Of a stretch of DNA of 59,034 nt, positions 8,211 through 16,272 are shown one piece after another (within the stretch, counting starts at the first letter, position 1; each line of letters begins with the position of its first letter). Under the pieces are notes generated by a model. That model did no database searches. It worked only from the letters and a program-made list of their open reading frames with translations, and was not told the origin of the DNA. The position numbers and the translations under genes were made by a program. Origin of the DNA: an uncultured Bacteroidota bacterium (GTDB lineage: Bacteria > Bacteroidota > Bacteroidia > Flavobacteriales_D > Sanyastnellaceae); contig CAIZGX010000030.1 of assembly GCA_903932685.1 (NCBI GenBank), positions 1-59,034 on the forward strand, read 5' to 3'.

Positions 8211-9239
8211 TTACAGTTTTCCCGTGAAATACATCACAAGTCCAGTAATAAAAATGTTGAAAATAGCGAGTGGCAATAACACCTTCCATCCGAGGTTCAT
8301 CAGTTGGTCATAACGGAAGCGAGGAAGCGTCCAACGAACCCACATGAAGACAAAGATGAAGATTAAAATCTTGCCCAAGAATACGGCAGTTTGAATGGCA
8401 GAAAGCAGATTTCCTTCCAGTCCTAATTCATGTTGAAATGGGAAGTTATATCCACCGAAGTACAATGAAGCCATTACTGCTGAAGAGATGAACATGTTAA
8501 TGTATTCTGCGAAAAGGAAGAAGCCTAATTTCATAGAGCTGTATTCGGTGTGGAAACCACCGACCAATTCCGATTCGCTTTCTGGTAAGTCGAACGGCGC
8601 ACGGTTTGTCTCAGCGAAGGCACAGATTAAGAAGATCAAAAATCCAAGTGGCTGATAAACGATGTAAGCGTAATCGGCATCTTGTTGTGCAACGATTTCA
8701 CCCAAGTTCAAAGTTCCGGTTAGCATAACTAACGCGATAAGCGCAAGACCCATGGCTACTTCGTAAGAGATCATTTGTGAAGAAGCACGAAGGGCACCTA
8801 GTAATGCGAACTTGTTGTTCGAACTCCATCCGCCGATCATGATTCCGTAAACACCAATAGAGACAACCCCGAGCATATACAAAAGTCCGATGTTGATGTC
8901 GGCGATTTGCATTGGGAAAAACGTTCCGTCAATAGTGAATCCTGCTCCCCAAGGAATAACCGCTCCCGTCATACATGCGGTAAGCATGAAAAATGATGGG
9001 CCTAAAATGAACAACCATTTATTTGAATGGGTTGGAATCATTTCTTCTTTGAAAAGCATTTTCAATCCATCTGCAATCGGTTGCAACAATCCGAATGGTC
9101 CCGCGCGATCCGGTCCTACGCGGTCTTGAAGCCAAGAAGCCAGTTTACGTTCTCCCCATGTCATGTATGCTGCAGCGCCAAGCGTTACAACAAAGACGAT
9201 TGCGCAAAGAATAATTTTATAGATAATAATCTGATCCAT
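8211..9239 (-). CDS. nuoH: NADH-quinone oxidoreductase subunit H
   Basis: A 342-residue, eight-helix subunit that forms much of the quinone chamber at the junction of the arms. Family signatures are GERKLASWLQDRVGPDRAGPFGLLQPIADG near the N-terminus and the acidic quinone-site loop AETNRAPFDLPESESELV. It lies 5 bp after nuoG and 12 bp before nuoI. The C-terminal segment KVLLPLAIFNIFIT matches the family end. Confidence 0.96.
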   Translation of the reverse strand: MDQIIIYKIILCAIVFVVTLGAAAYMTWGERKLASWLQDRVGPDRAGPFGLLQPIADGLKMLFKEEMIPTHSNKWLFILGPSFFMLTACMTGAVIPWGAGFTIDGTFFPMQIADINIGLLYMLGVVSIGVYGIMIGGWSSNNKFALLGALRASSQMISYEVAMGLALIALVMLTGTLNLGEIVAQQDADYAYIVYQPLGFLIFLICAFAETNRAPFDLPESESELVGGFHTEYSSMKLGFFLFAEYINMFISSAVMASLYFGGYNFPFQHELGLEGNLLSAIQTAVFLGKILIFIFVFMWVRWTLPRFRYDQLMNLGWKVLLPLAIFNIFITGLVMYFTGKL

Positions 9240-9244
9240 AGTCT

Positions 9245-10264
9245 TTATTTTTCTTCGTTGTTAGGATCAAGCGCTCCTGTTCCAAGATTTACTTTGTCGC
9301 CGTGTGGCAATGATTCGCGTTGGCGATCGATTGAGGCTTTCAACATACGAAGGTTTTCATAGTGGTTGGAGCTGATTACAGAATGACGATCAACTTTCGT
9401 TGGTCCTTCAATAACCCAGTCGCTGGTTTTCTTATGATCGAAGCGACAGCTGTTGCAGATCCACTCTTCAGCCTCTCCGTAGGTGTCTTTGCGAGCGGTA
9501 ACGCGAGCTACATCGTCTCCTTTATACCACAAGCGAACTTTACCGGTACACGTCGGACAATCGCGGTGCGCATCTACCGGCTTGGTGTACCACACACGAC
9601 TTTTAAAACGGAAGGTCTTGTCGGTCAAGGCTCCAACCGGACAAACATCAATTACGTTTCCAGAGAAATCGTTGTCGATGGCTTGTTCAATGTAAGTTGA
9701 AATCTCCGCTGCATCGCCACGGTTAATTACACCGTGAACACGTCCGTCTGTAATTTGCTCGGCAACTTTCACACAACGGAAGCACATAATGCAGCGCGTC
9801 ATGTGTAACTGAATTTTCTCTCCAATATCGATTTTTTCGAATTCTCTTCTTGGGAATTCGTAACGCGTTTCTGCTTTTCCGTGTTCGTAGGCTAAATCTT
9901 GAAGGTGACACTCTCCCGCTTGGTCGCAAACTGGGCAATCCAACGGGTGATTCAACAACAACATTTCAACTACACCTGCACGTGCCTCTAAAACTTCAGG
10001 AGAAGTAATGTTAAGCACTTCCATTCCATCCATAACAGTAGTTCTGCATGAAGCAACAGGCTTAGGCATTGGACGAGGGTCTTTTTCAGAACCCTTCGAA
10101 ACCTTCACCAAACAAGTACGGCAGTATCCACCGCTTGTTTTCAATTTTGAATAATAACACATCGCTGGCGGAACAATGTCTCCACCTATCATGCGTGCAG
10201 CCTGAAGAATGGTTGTGCCATCTGGCACTTCAATTTCAATTCCGTCTATGGTAACTTTAGCCAT
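9245..10264 (-). CDS. nuoG: NADH-quinone oxidoreductase subunit G, short form
   Basis: Only 339 residues, against about 700-900 in most bacteria. The Fe-S part is intact: the [2Fe-2S] ligands Cys36/48/51/73, the His-Cys3 [4Fe-4S] site His106/Cys110/113/119, and Cys158/161/164/208 for the next [4Fe-4S]. A further Cys236/239...Cys270/273 set corresponds to the start of the molybdopterin-type domain, after which the protein ends. The large inactive molybdopterin domain is absent. nuoH begins 5 bp downstream, so there is no room for a frameshifted remainder. As far as I know, short NuoG proteins are the rule in Flavobacteriia. Confidence 0.93.
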   Translation of the reverse strand: MAKVTIDGIEIEVPDGTTILQAARMIGGDIVPPAMCYYSKLKTSGGYCRTCLVKVSKGSEKDPRPMPKPVASCRTTVMDGMEVLNITSPEVLEARAGVVEMLLLNHPLDCPVCDQAGECHLQDLAYEHGKAETRYEFPRREFEKIDIGEKIQLHMTRCIMCFRCVKVAEQITDGRVHGVINRGDAAEISTYIEQAIDNDFSGNVIDVCPVGALTDKTFRFKSRVWYTKPVDAHRDCPTCTGKVRLWYKGDDVARVTARKDTYGEAEEWICNSCRFDHKKTSDWVIEGPTKVDRHSVISSNHYENLRMLKASIDRQRESLPHGDKVNLGTGALDPNNEEK

Positions 10265-10280
10265 AATAGTATTTCTTCAA

Positions 10281-11630
10281 TTAATTAATGGGAGCAGTAA
10301 GGTTGTTCAGTCTGTAATAGTGCTTCACGTCGTTTACGTGCTCACCGTTGCGAATGAAATCTTCGAATTCTTTTCTGAAATGACGAATGGCAGCAGCCAC
10401 AGGCCATGCAGCAGCTTCACCCAATGGACAAATAGTTTTCCCTTCAATCTTCGATTGAATGTCCCAAAGCAAATCAACGTCTGCCAAGGTTCCGTGTCCG
10501 TGAAGAATTTTATGAAGGATCTTTTCCATCCAACCTGTTCCTTCACGACAAGGGCTGCACTGTCCGCAGCTTTCGTGGTGGTAGAAACGAGCGAAGGTGT
10601 ACAGATTTTTTACAATGCTGGTGTCTTCGTCCATAACAATGAATCCGCCTGAACCCAACATGGTTCCAGTTGCAAATCCGCCATCGGCAAGACTTTCGTA
10701 AGACATTAAGCGTGGCTCACCTGCAGCGGTGTTCAAGATTAATTCGGTTGGAAGAATCGGAACAGATGATCCACCAGCTACAACCGCTTTCAATTTTTTT
10801 CCGTTGCGAATTCCACCGCAATACTCATCTGAATAAATAAATTCTTCAACAGGAACTCCCAATTCAATTTCGTAAACACCCGGCTTGTTAATGTGTCCAG
10901 ATGCTGAAATCAATTTCGTTCCCTTGCTGTTTCCGATACCAACAGCAGCGTAAGCCGCTCCGCCTTCATTCACAATAGGAACAACGGCAGCTATGGTTTC
11001 AACGTTGTTTACAACGGTAGGACAACCGTACAATCCAGCGATTGCTGGGAAAGGTGGTTTGATGCGAGGATTTCCTCTTTTTCCTTCAAGCGATTCAAGT
11101 AAAGCAGTCTCTTCACCGCAGATGTAGGCACCTGCTCCGATTTGAACATACAAGTCTAAATCGAATCCGGAATTTAATATGTTCTTTCCAAGAAGTCCGG
11201 CTGCGTAGGCTTCTTCAATGGCTTGTTCCACAATGCGCGCAACATAGAAATACTCGCCACGAATGTAGATGTATGAAGTCTTAGCTCCGAGCGCGAAGCT
11301 CGACAAGATCATTCCTTCAATTAACAAGTGAGGAATGCGTTCCATGAGGTAACGGTCTTTGAACGTACCTGGCTCAGATTCGTCGGCGTTGCACACAACG
11401 TATCTTGGAACACCTTCAGGTTTTGCAAGGAAGCTCCATTTCATTCCTGTTGGAAATCCTGCACCACCGCGTCCGCGCAAGCCGGAAGTTTTTACTTCTT
11501 CAACAATTTGCTCAGGCGTCATAGACTTCAATGCTTTTTCAAGAGCAGTGTATCCGCCGTTTTTGCGATAGGTATCGAGGAAACGTATTCCTTCAATATG
11601 ATCGTTCGCTAAAAGTATTTTCTTTCCCAT
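10281..11630 (-). CDS. nuoF: NADH-quinone oxidoreductase subunit F (FMN, NADH site)
   Basis: The 449-residue NADH-oxidising subunit. The FMN/NADH glycine-rich motif SGLRGRGGAGFPTGMKW is at about 49-65. The N3 [4Fe-4S] ligands are Cys355/358/361 (SCGQCSPC) and Cys401 (KTICPLGEA). It accepts hydride from NADH and passes electrons via FMN into the cluster chain. It is flanked by nuoE (3 bp upstream) and nuoG (16 bp downstream) and is of normal length. Confidence 0.97.
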   Translation of the reverse strand: MGKKILLANDHIEGIRFLDTYRKNGGYTALEKALKSMTPEQIVEEVKTSGLRGRGGAGFPTGMKWSFLAKPEGVPRYVVCNADESEPGTFKDRYLMERIPHLLIEGMILSSFALGAKTSYIYIRGEYFYVARIVEQAIEEAYAAGLLGKNILNSGFDLDLYVQIGAGAYICGEETALLESLEGKRGNPRIKPPFPAIAGLYGCPTVVNNVETIAAVVPIVNEGGAAYAAVGIGNSKGTKLISASGHINKPGVYEIELGVPVEEFIYSDEYCGGIRNGKKLKAVVAGGSSVPILPTELILNTAAGEPRLMSYESLADGGFATGTMLGSGGFIVMDEDTSIVKNLYTFARFYHHESCGQCSPCREGTGWMEKILHKILHGHGTLADVDLLWDIQSKIEGKTICPLGEAAAWPVAAAIRHFRKEFEDFIRNGEHVNDVKHYYRLNNLTAPIN

Positions 11631-11633
11631 GGC

Positions 11634-12179
11634 TTAGTCTATGTTAACGGGATTATCGTTCGTGTAAACACGCGCTTTTCCTTCGGCACGAAGTGCTTCA
11701 AGTAAATTGTCTGTCTTCTCTAACGTTAGATTTTCGTAGTAGTCACCGCCGCACTGAAGCATTGGCGCTGTTCCGCAAGAACCCAAACACTCAACGGTTT
11801 TCAACGTGAACATCCCGTCTGCAGTGGTTTGACCTTCTTTAATTCCGAGTTTCTTTTCTATGTGGCGAACAACGTCTTCCGCACCGCTCAACCAACAGCT
11901 GCTGGTTCTGCACACTTCAAGCGTACATTTTCCAACAGGCTTCAAATTGAACATGGAGTAGAACGAAGCCACTTCATAAGCCTCAATAGGTTGAATCGAA
12001 AGGAATTCAGCAACGCAATCCATTGCAGGAACACTTAACCATCCGTCGAATTCAGCTTGCGCCAAATGAAGCAAAGGAATCAATGCCGACTTGTGTCGAC
12101 CTTCAGGATAACGCGCAACAATTTTCTTAGCAATTGCGGCTGTTTCGTCACTGAATTTTAAAATTGTTTTTTCTGACAT
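11634..12179 (-). CDS. nuoE: NADH-quinone oxidoreductase subunit E
   Basis: A 181-residue thioredoxin-fold subunit with the N1a [2Fe-2S] cluster. The ligands Cys90/Cys95 (CRTSSC) and Cys131/Cys135 (CLGSC) are all present. The N-terminal helical bundle (ALIPLLHLAQAEF) packs against NuoF. I use the ATG at 12179; the longer frame would begin with a TTG at 12188 almost touching the nuoD stop. Confidence 0.95.
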   Translation of the reverse strand: MSEKTILKFSDETAAIAKKIVARYPEGRHKSALIPLLHLAQAEFDGWLSVPAMDCVAEFLSIQPIEAYEVASFYSMFNLKPVGKCTLEVCRTSSCWLSGAEDVVRHIEKKLGIKEGQTTADGMFTLKTVECLGSCGTAPMLQCGGDYYENLTLEKTDNLLEALRAEGKARVYTNDNPVNID

Positions 12180-12191
12180 ATCGTCCAAAAT

Positions 12192-13394
12192 TTATGCGTC
12201 TAATTCTCCAGCAATAACGTTCATGCTAGACATCGTAAGAATAGCATCGCTTAACATTGATCCAGTAATCATTTCTGGGTAAGCTTGATAATATATAAAG
12301 CAAGGTCTTCTGAAGTGCAAGCGATACGGTGTTCTTCCGCCGTCGCTTACCAGGTAGAATCCTAATTCTCCGTTTCCGCCTTCAACAGCATGATACACTT
12401 CACCAATTGGAATGTCAGTTTCACCCATAACAATTTTGAAGTGATAGATTAACGCTTCCATGCTGCTGTACACCAACTCTTTTGCAGGCAAATAGAATTC
12501 TGGAACGTCAGCGTGAATAGGTCCTGAAGGAAGTTTATCTATGGCTTGTTGAATAATGCTCATGCTTTCCCACATCTCTGCCATGCGCACTGCGTAGCGA
12601 TCGTAGGTGTCGCCGGTAGTTCCAACAGGAACAGTAAATTCGAAGTCTTCGTAAGAGCTGTATGGTGCAGCAACACGAACGTCGTAGTCAACACCTGCTG
12701 CACGAAGATTTGATCCAGTGAATCCGTAAGCCAACGCGCGCTCTGCAGTGATAGGTCCGCAGTTCACGGTTCTGTCTACGAAGATTCTGTTTCTCGTTAC
12801 CAACGCATCAAACTCTTTCAATGCTTTCGGAAATTCTTTCAAGAATGCTGTTAATCTACTCCAGGCTTTTTCGTTGAAGTCTCTTTCCATTCCGCCAATA
12901 CGACCAATGTTCGTTGTTAAACGCGCACCGCAAACTTCTTCGAAAATTTCATAGATTTTTTCTCTCCATTGGAAGAGGTAAAGGAATCCGGTCATTGCAC
13001 CCGAGTCAACCGCAATAACGGTGTCGCATACAATGTGATCGGCAATACGCGAAAGCTCCATGATGATCACACGCAAGTATTGCGCGCGCTTCGGAACTTC
13101 GCAGTTGATCAATTTCTCAACCGTCATGTGCCATCCCATATTGTTGATAGGAGAGGAGCAGTAGTTCAGACGGTCGGTGATCGGAGTGATTTGAGCGTAC
13201 GGACGGTGTTCGGCCAATTTCTCAAAAGCTCTGTGAATGTATCCAACAGTAGGTTCTGCTTTCACAATCATTTCTCCGTCCATGGTTAAGACGTTTTGAA
13301 AGATACCGTGCGTTGCAGGGTGTGTAGGACCTAGGTTCAGGATTGAATAATCCTTTTCCGGGTCGTTTGGGTTTATGATTGGAGTTGTACTCAT
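12192..13394 (-). CDS. nuoD: NADH-quinone oxidoreductase subunit D
   Basis: A 400-residue 49-kDa-type subunit that lines the quinone site near cluster N2. Family blocks are LGPTHPATHGIFQNVLTMDGE, the quinone-ligand region around that His, GYIHRAFEKLAEHRPYAQ, and a C-terminal domain related to NiFe hydrogenase large subunits but lacking the metal-binding Cys. I take the ATG at 13394, just after the nuoC stop, rather than the in-frame ATG at 13409 that lies inside nuoC. nuoC and nuoD are separate genes here, unlike the E. coli fusion. Confidence 0.95.
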   Translation of the reverse strand: MSTTPIINPNDPEKDYSILNLGPTHPATHGIFQNVLTMDGEMIVKAEPTVGYIHRAFEKLAEHRPYAQITPITDRLNYCSSPINNMGWHMTVEKLINCEVPKRAQYLRVIIMELSRIADHIVCDTVIAVDSGAMTGFLYLFQWREKIYEIFEEVCGARLTTNIGRIGGMERDFNEKAWSRLTAFLKEFPKALKEFDALVTRNRIFVDRTVNCGPITAERALAYGFTGSNLRAAGVDYDVRVAAPYSSYEDFEFTVPVGTTGDTYDRYAVRMAEMWESMSIIQQAIDKLPSGPIHADVPEFYLPAKELVYSSMEALIYHFKIVMGETDIPIGEVYHAVEGGNGELGFYLVSDGGRTPYRLHFRRPCFIYYQAYPEMITGSMLSDAILTMSSMNVIAGELDA

Positions 13395-13398
13395 AGGA

Positions 13399-13914
13399 TT
13401 ATCGCCCAAAATATTTATCTTGTTTATCGTCGCGTCCAGCGTCTTCCAACGGATACTCTTTGCGCATCGGGAAGTAGTTCATTTCATCCATGTTCAAGAT
13501 TCTTCTCAAGTCTGGATGACCTTGGAATTGCACACCGAAGAAATCGAATTCTTGACGCTCCATCCAGTTCGCCGAAGGCCAAAGAGAAACAAGTGAAGAA
13601 ATTTTCAAATCAGATTTCGGGAAGAAGGTCTTCACACGAATGCGTGTGTTCGCTTGCATGTTGTGCAAGTGGTAAACCATTCCGAACTCTTTGTCGCCTT
13701 GTTCTGGAAAGTGCATGGCGCAACATGTTGTCAAAAAACCGAATGATAATTCGGTCGACTCTTTGAAGTGTTTCATCACTTCAAGGATGTTTTCTTTTTT
13801 TACTTCGAAGCAAGGGAAGTCTCGATCTACGTAGCTTGTAACAATGCTTGAAGAAATATTTTCTGAATTCGATAAAACGAAATCGTGAAGTTCTTGGGTA
13901 GTCATGGCTGCCAT
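13399..13914 (-). CDS. nuoC: NADH-quinone oxidoreductase subunit C
   Basis: A 171-residue 30-kDa-type subunit of the peripheral arm, which scaffolds NuoD and NuoB. The conserved C-terminal signature is WMERQEFDFFGVQFQGHPDLRRIL, followed by the usual basic, polar end. The first ATG overlaps the TAA of nuoB by one base; an alternative ATG lies three codons in. Separate rather than fused to nuoD. Confidence 0.94.
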   Translation of the reverse strand: MAAMTTQELHDFVLSNSENISSSIVTSYVDRDFPCFEVKKENILEVMKHFKESTELSFGFLTTCCAMHFPEQGDKEFGMVYHLHNMQANTRIRVKTFFPKSDLKISSLVSLWPSANWMERQEFDFFGVQFQGHPDLRRILNMDEMNYFPMRKEYPLEDAGRDDKQDKYFGR

Positions 13915-14459
13915 TATTCAATTCCGTATTGTGCCAAACGGGCTTTGTATTCTTCTGAAGTTCTGCGGCTGCGACCTTCGTTCTTAGCCAACTCTTGAAT
14001 TTTCAAGATGCCGTCTAAAACTTGTTCAGGTCTTGGCGGACAACCAGGAATGTAAACGTCAACTGGAATGATTCTATCGATTCCTTGAAGAACGCTATAC
14101 GTATCGAAGATTCCACCTGAAGAAGCACAAGCGCCCATGCTCAAAACCCATTTCGGTTCAGCCATTTGCTCGTACACTTGACGAAGGATAGGTCCCATCT
14201 TTTTCGAAATGGTTCCCATAACCATAAGCAAGTCTGCTTGTCTTGGTGAGAAGCTCAAACGCTCCGAACCGAAACGTGCAAGATCGTAGTGAGAAGCCAT
14301 GGTAGCCATGAATTCAATTCCGCAGCATGAAGTTGCGAATGGCAAAGGCCATAATGAATTCGCGCGAGCTAATCCTACAGCTTTGTCTAACGACGTGGCG
14401 AAAAATCCTGCGCCTTCATAACCGTCTGGCTTGTGGCTTGGATCAATGTTTACACTCAT
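13914..14459 (-). CDS. nuoB: NADH-quinone oxidoreductase subunit B (N2 cluster)
   Basis: A 181-residue subunit that ligates N2, the last cluster before quinone. The ligands are the tandem Cys45-Cys46 ([12 protein letters not shown]), Cys111 (GACASSGG) and Cys140 ([17 protein letters not shown]). The length and the C-terminal charged tail are normal for the family. It lies between nuoA (20 bp) and nuoC (1-bp overlap). Confidence 0.97.
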   Translation of the reverse strand: MSVNIDPSHKPDGYEGAGFFATSLDKAVGLARANSLWPLPFATSCCGIEFMATMASHYDLARFGSERLSFSPRQADLLMVMGTISKKMGPILRQVYEQMAEPKWVLSMGACASSGGIFDTYSVLQGIDRIIPVDVYIPGCPPRPEQVLDGILKIQELAKNEGRSRRTSEEYKARLAQYGIE

Positions 14460-14479
14460 TTCTGTTGTATTAAAAGTTT

Positions 14480-14854
14480 TTATTTCTCCCAGTTTAATGC
14501 GCCTTTCTTAATGATGTAGAGCAAGCCTACAACCATTAATCCCATGAAGGTGAACATTTCCCACAATCCGAAAGCTCCAAGTTCTCTGAAGTTCACCGCC
14601 CATGGATACATGAATATTACTTCTACGTCGAATAGAACGAAAAGGATTGCTACCAAAAAATATTTGATTGAAAAAGGCGTACGCGCATTTCCAACGGATT
14701 CAATTCCGCATTCGAAAGCTTCGTTCTTAATTTTAGTTTTTCTCTTCGGACCAAGCAGGTGTGTCAGCAACATAGTGGTGACAACAAATCCAGCGGCAAC
14801 GAGTGCCATGAAAACGATGGGTAGATATTCCCAAAGGTGTGATGTTTTTTCCAT
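14480..14854 (-). CDS. nuoA: NADH-quinone oxidoreductase subunit A
   Basis: A 124-residue membrane subunit with three predicted helices and the family motif [41 protein letters not shown]. The Cys and the acidic residues in this loop sit near the quinone chamber. It is the first gene of the 14-gene nuo operon. A box matching the -7 consensus (TACCTTTG on the minus strand, 14884-14891) lies about 30 bp upstream. Confidence 0.96.
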   Translation of the reverse strand: MEKTSHLWEYLPIVFMALVAAGFVVTTMLLTHLLGPKRKTKIKNEAFECGIESVGNARTPFSIKYFLVAILFVLFDVEVIFMYPWAVNFRELGAFGLWEMFTFMGLMVVGLLYIIKKGALNWEK

Positions 14855-14883
14855 TTCTTGCAGGAGCCCATTTTAGGGCGTCG

Positions 14884-14891
14884 CAAAGGTA
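14884..14891 (-). promoter_or_regulatory. Candidate -7 element of the nuo operon
   Basis: On the minus strand it reads TACCTTTG, an 8/8 match to TAnnTTTG, the -7 box of Bacteroidota primary sigma promoters. It lies 29 bp upstream of the nuoA ATG and downstream of the sucB terminator, so nuo should have its own transcript. I see no convincing -33 TTG at the usual spacing. Confidence 0.5.
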
Positions 14892-14956
14892 GAAGGAACA
14901 ACCGATTAATGAAGTTTTTCGGTATGTTTTTTCACACGAATATTCAAAGTTTCAAA

Positions 14957-14984
14957 CAAAAAGAAAGGAGGCAAGCCTCCTTTC
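14957..14984 (-). terminator. Rho-independent terminator after sucA-sucB
   Basis: Perfect 10-bp stem GAAAGGAGGC/GCCTCCTTTC (14963-14972 with 14975-14984) and a 2-nt loop. On the minus strand it is followed by a short T run (TTTTTG). It ends the suc transcript between sucB and nuoA. Confidence 0.85.
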
Positions 14985-15012
14985 AAATAGAATTTAAAAT
15001 CGTTCTAAGTAA

Positions 15013-16260
15013 TTACAGACCTAAGAGCACTTCTTCAGCAGTTTTTCCACCGAACAACATCCGCTCGGGATTCTCTAACATTTCTTTCACCTTCACCAAG
15101 AATCCAACGCTTTCTCTTCCATCGATAATACGGTGATCGTAGCTTAATGCGATGTACATGATTGGGCGAATAACCACTTGTCCGTTCTCTGCAATCGGAC
15201 GCTCAACGATGTTGTGCATGCCTAGAATAGCGCTTTGCGGAGGGTTAATGATAGGCGTTGAAAGCATAGATCCGAATACTCCACCGTTCGTGATAGTGAA
15301 GGTTCCACCTGTCATATCGTCAACGGTAATTTTTCCTTCACGTGCTTTTTTCGCTAGTCCACCAATGCCTTTTTCAATATCGGCAAGTGAAAGCATTTCA
15401 GCGTTACGAACGATAGGAACCATTAATCCTTTTGGAGTTGATACTGCAATTCCCACATCACAAAAATCGTTGTAAACAATATCGGTTCCGTCTATGCGGG
15501 CATTCACAGCAGGGAACTGCTGAAGCGCTTCGCAAACGGCTTTTGTGAATAAGCTCATGAAGCCTAGACCAACACCGTGTTTCTCTTTGAATAATTCTTT
15601 GTACTTCGCACGTAGATCCATAGCTGGCTTCATGTTCACCTCGTTGAAGGTGGTGAGCATGGCAGTGTTGTTCTTCACAGAAACCAAACGCTCGGCAACT
15701 TTCTTGCGAAGCATGGTCATCTTTTCGCGACGTTCGGTTCTTTCACCTGTTCTTGCAGGAACAGCAGAAGTGTCGAATCCGGCAGCCATTGCTGATGCCA
15801 CATCGCTTTTCAAAATTCTTCCACCAGGACCTGTTCCGCTTACTTGTGCAGCAGTAACGTTGTTCTCTGCCATCATTTTCGCAGCAGCAGGAGCCGCGTG
15901 GCCAGCTGCATAACTAGCCGCTGGCCCAGGAGATGGTGCCGCAGCTGGCGCAGATGTTGGCACTGCAACCGGAGCCGCTTCCGCTTTCGGAGCCGCTGCA
16001 GCAGCAGGCGCATTGCCTTGCTTCGAAGTGTCTATTGTTGCAGCCGTTGCTCCGACAGCAACCGTATCGCCCGCCGCAGCAAGAATTGTAATTTCTCCTG
16101 AAGCTTCAGCAGTCATTTCCAATGTCGCTTTGTCGGAATCAATTTCCGCAATCACTTGTCCGTTCTGAACGAAGTCGCCGGATTTTACAACCCAGTTGGC
16201 AATCTGAACTTCGCTAATACTCTCACCTGGAGAGGGAACTTTAATTTCAATTACTGACAT
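15013..16260 (-). CDS. sucB: 2-oxoglutarate dehydrogenase E2 (dihydrolipoyl succinyltransferase)
   Basis: A 415-residue E2 component that transfers the succinyl group from lipoate to CoA. The order is a lipoyl domain (1-80, lipoylated Lys44 in [11 protein letters not shown]), an Ala/Pro-rich swinging linker (about 80-125), a peripheral-subunit-binding domain (about 126-165) and the catalytic domain. Catalytic residues His376 and Asp380 are in [11 protein letters not shown]. The short linker and the DSDKATLE motif favour the 2-oxoglutarate enzyme over the pyruvate enzyme, as does the adjacent sucA 12 bp upstream. A clean terminator follows. Confidence 0.95.
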   Translation of the reverse strand: MSVIEIKVPSPGESISEVQIANWVVKSGDFVQNGQVIAEIDSDKATLEMTAEASGEITILAAAGDTVAVGATAATIDTSKQGNAPAAAAAPKAEAAPVAVPTSAPAAAPSPGPAASYAAGHAAPAAAKMMAENNVTAAQVSGTGPGGRILKSDVASAMAAGFDTSAVPARTGERTERREKMTMLRKKVAERLVSVKNNTAMLTTFNEVNMKPAMDLRAKYKELFKEKHGVGLGFMSLFTKAVCEALQQFPAVNARIDGTDIVYNDFCDVGIAVSTPKGLMVPIVRNAEMLSLADIEKGIGGLAKKAREGKITVDDMTGGTFTITNGGVFGSMLSTPIINPPQSAILGMHNIVERPIAENGQVVIRPIMYIALSYDHRIIDGRESVGFLVKVKEMLENPERMLFGGKTAEEVLLGL

Positions 16261-16272
16261 ACTTCTATTTTA

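Noticed and set aside
9245-10264. NuoG truncated by a frameshift
   Set aside because: nuoH starts 5 bp downstream, so no remnant could fit. Short NuoG is known in this group.
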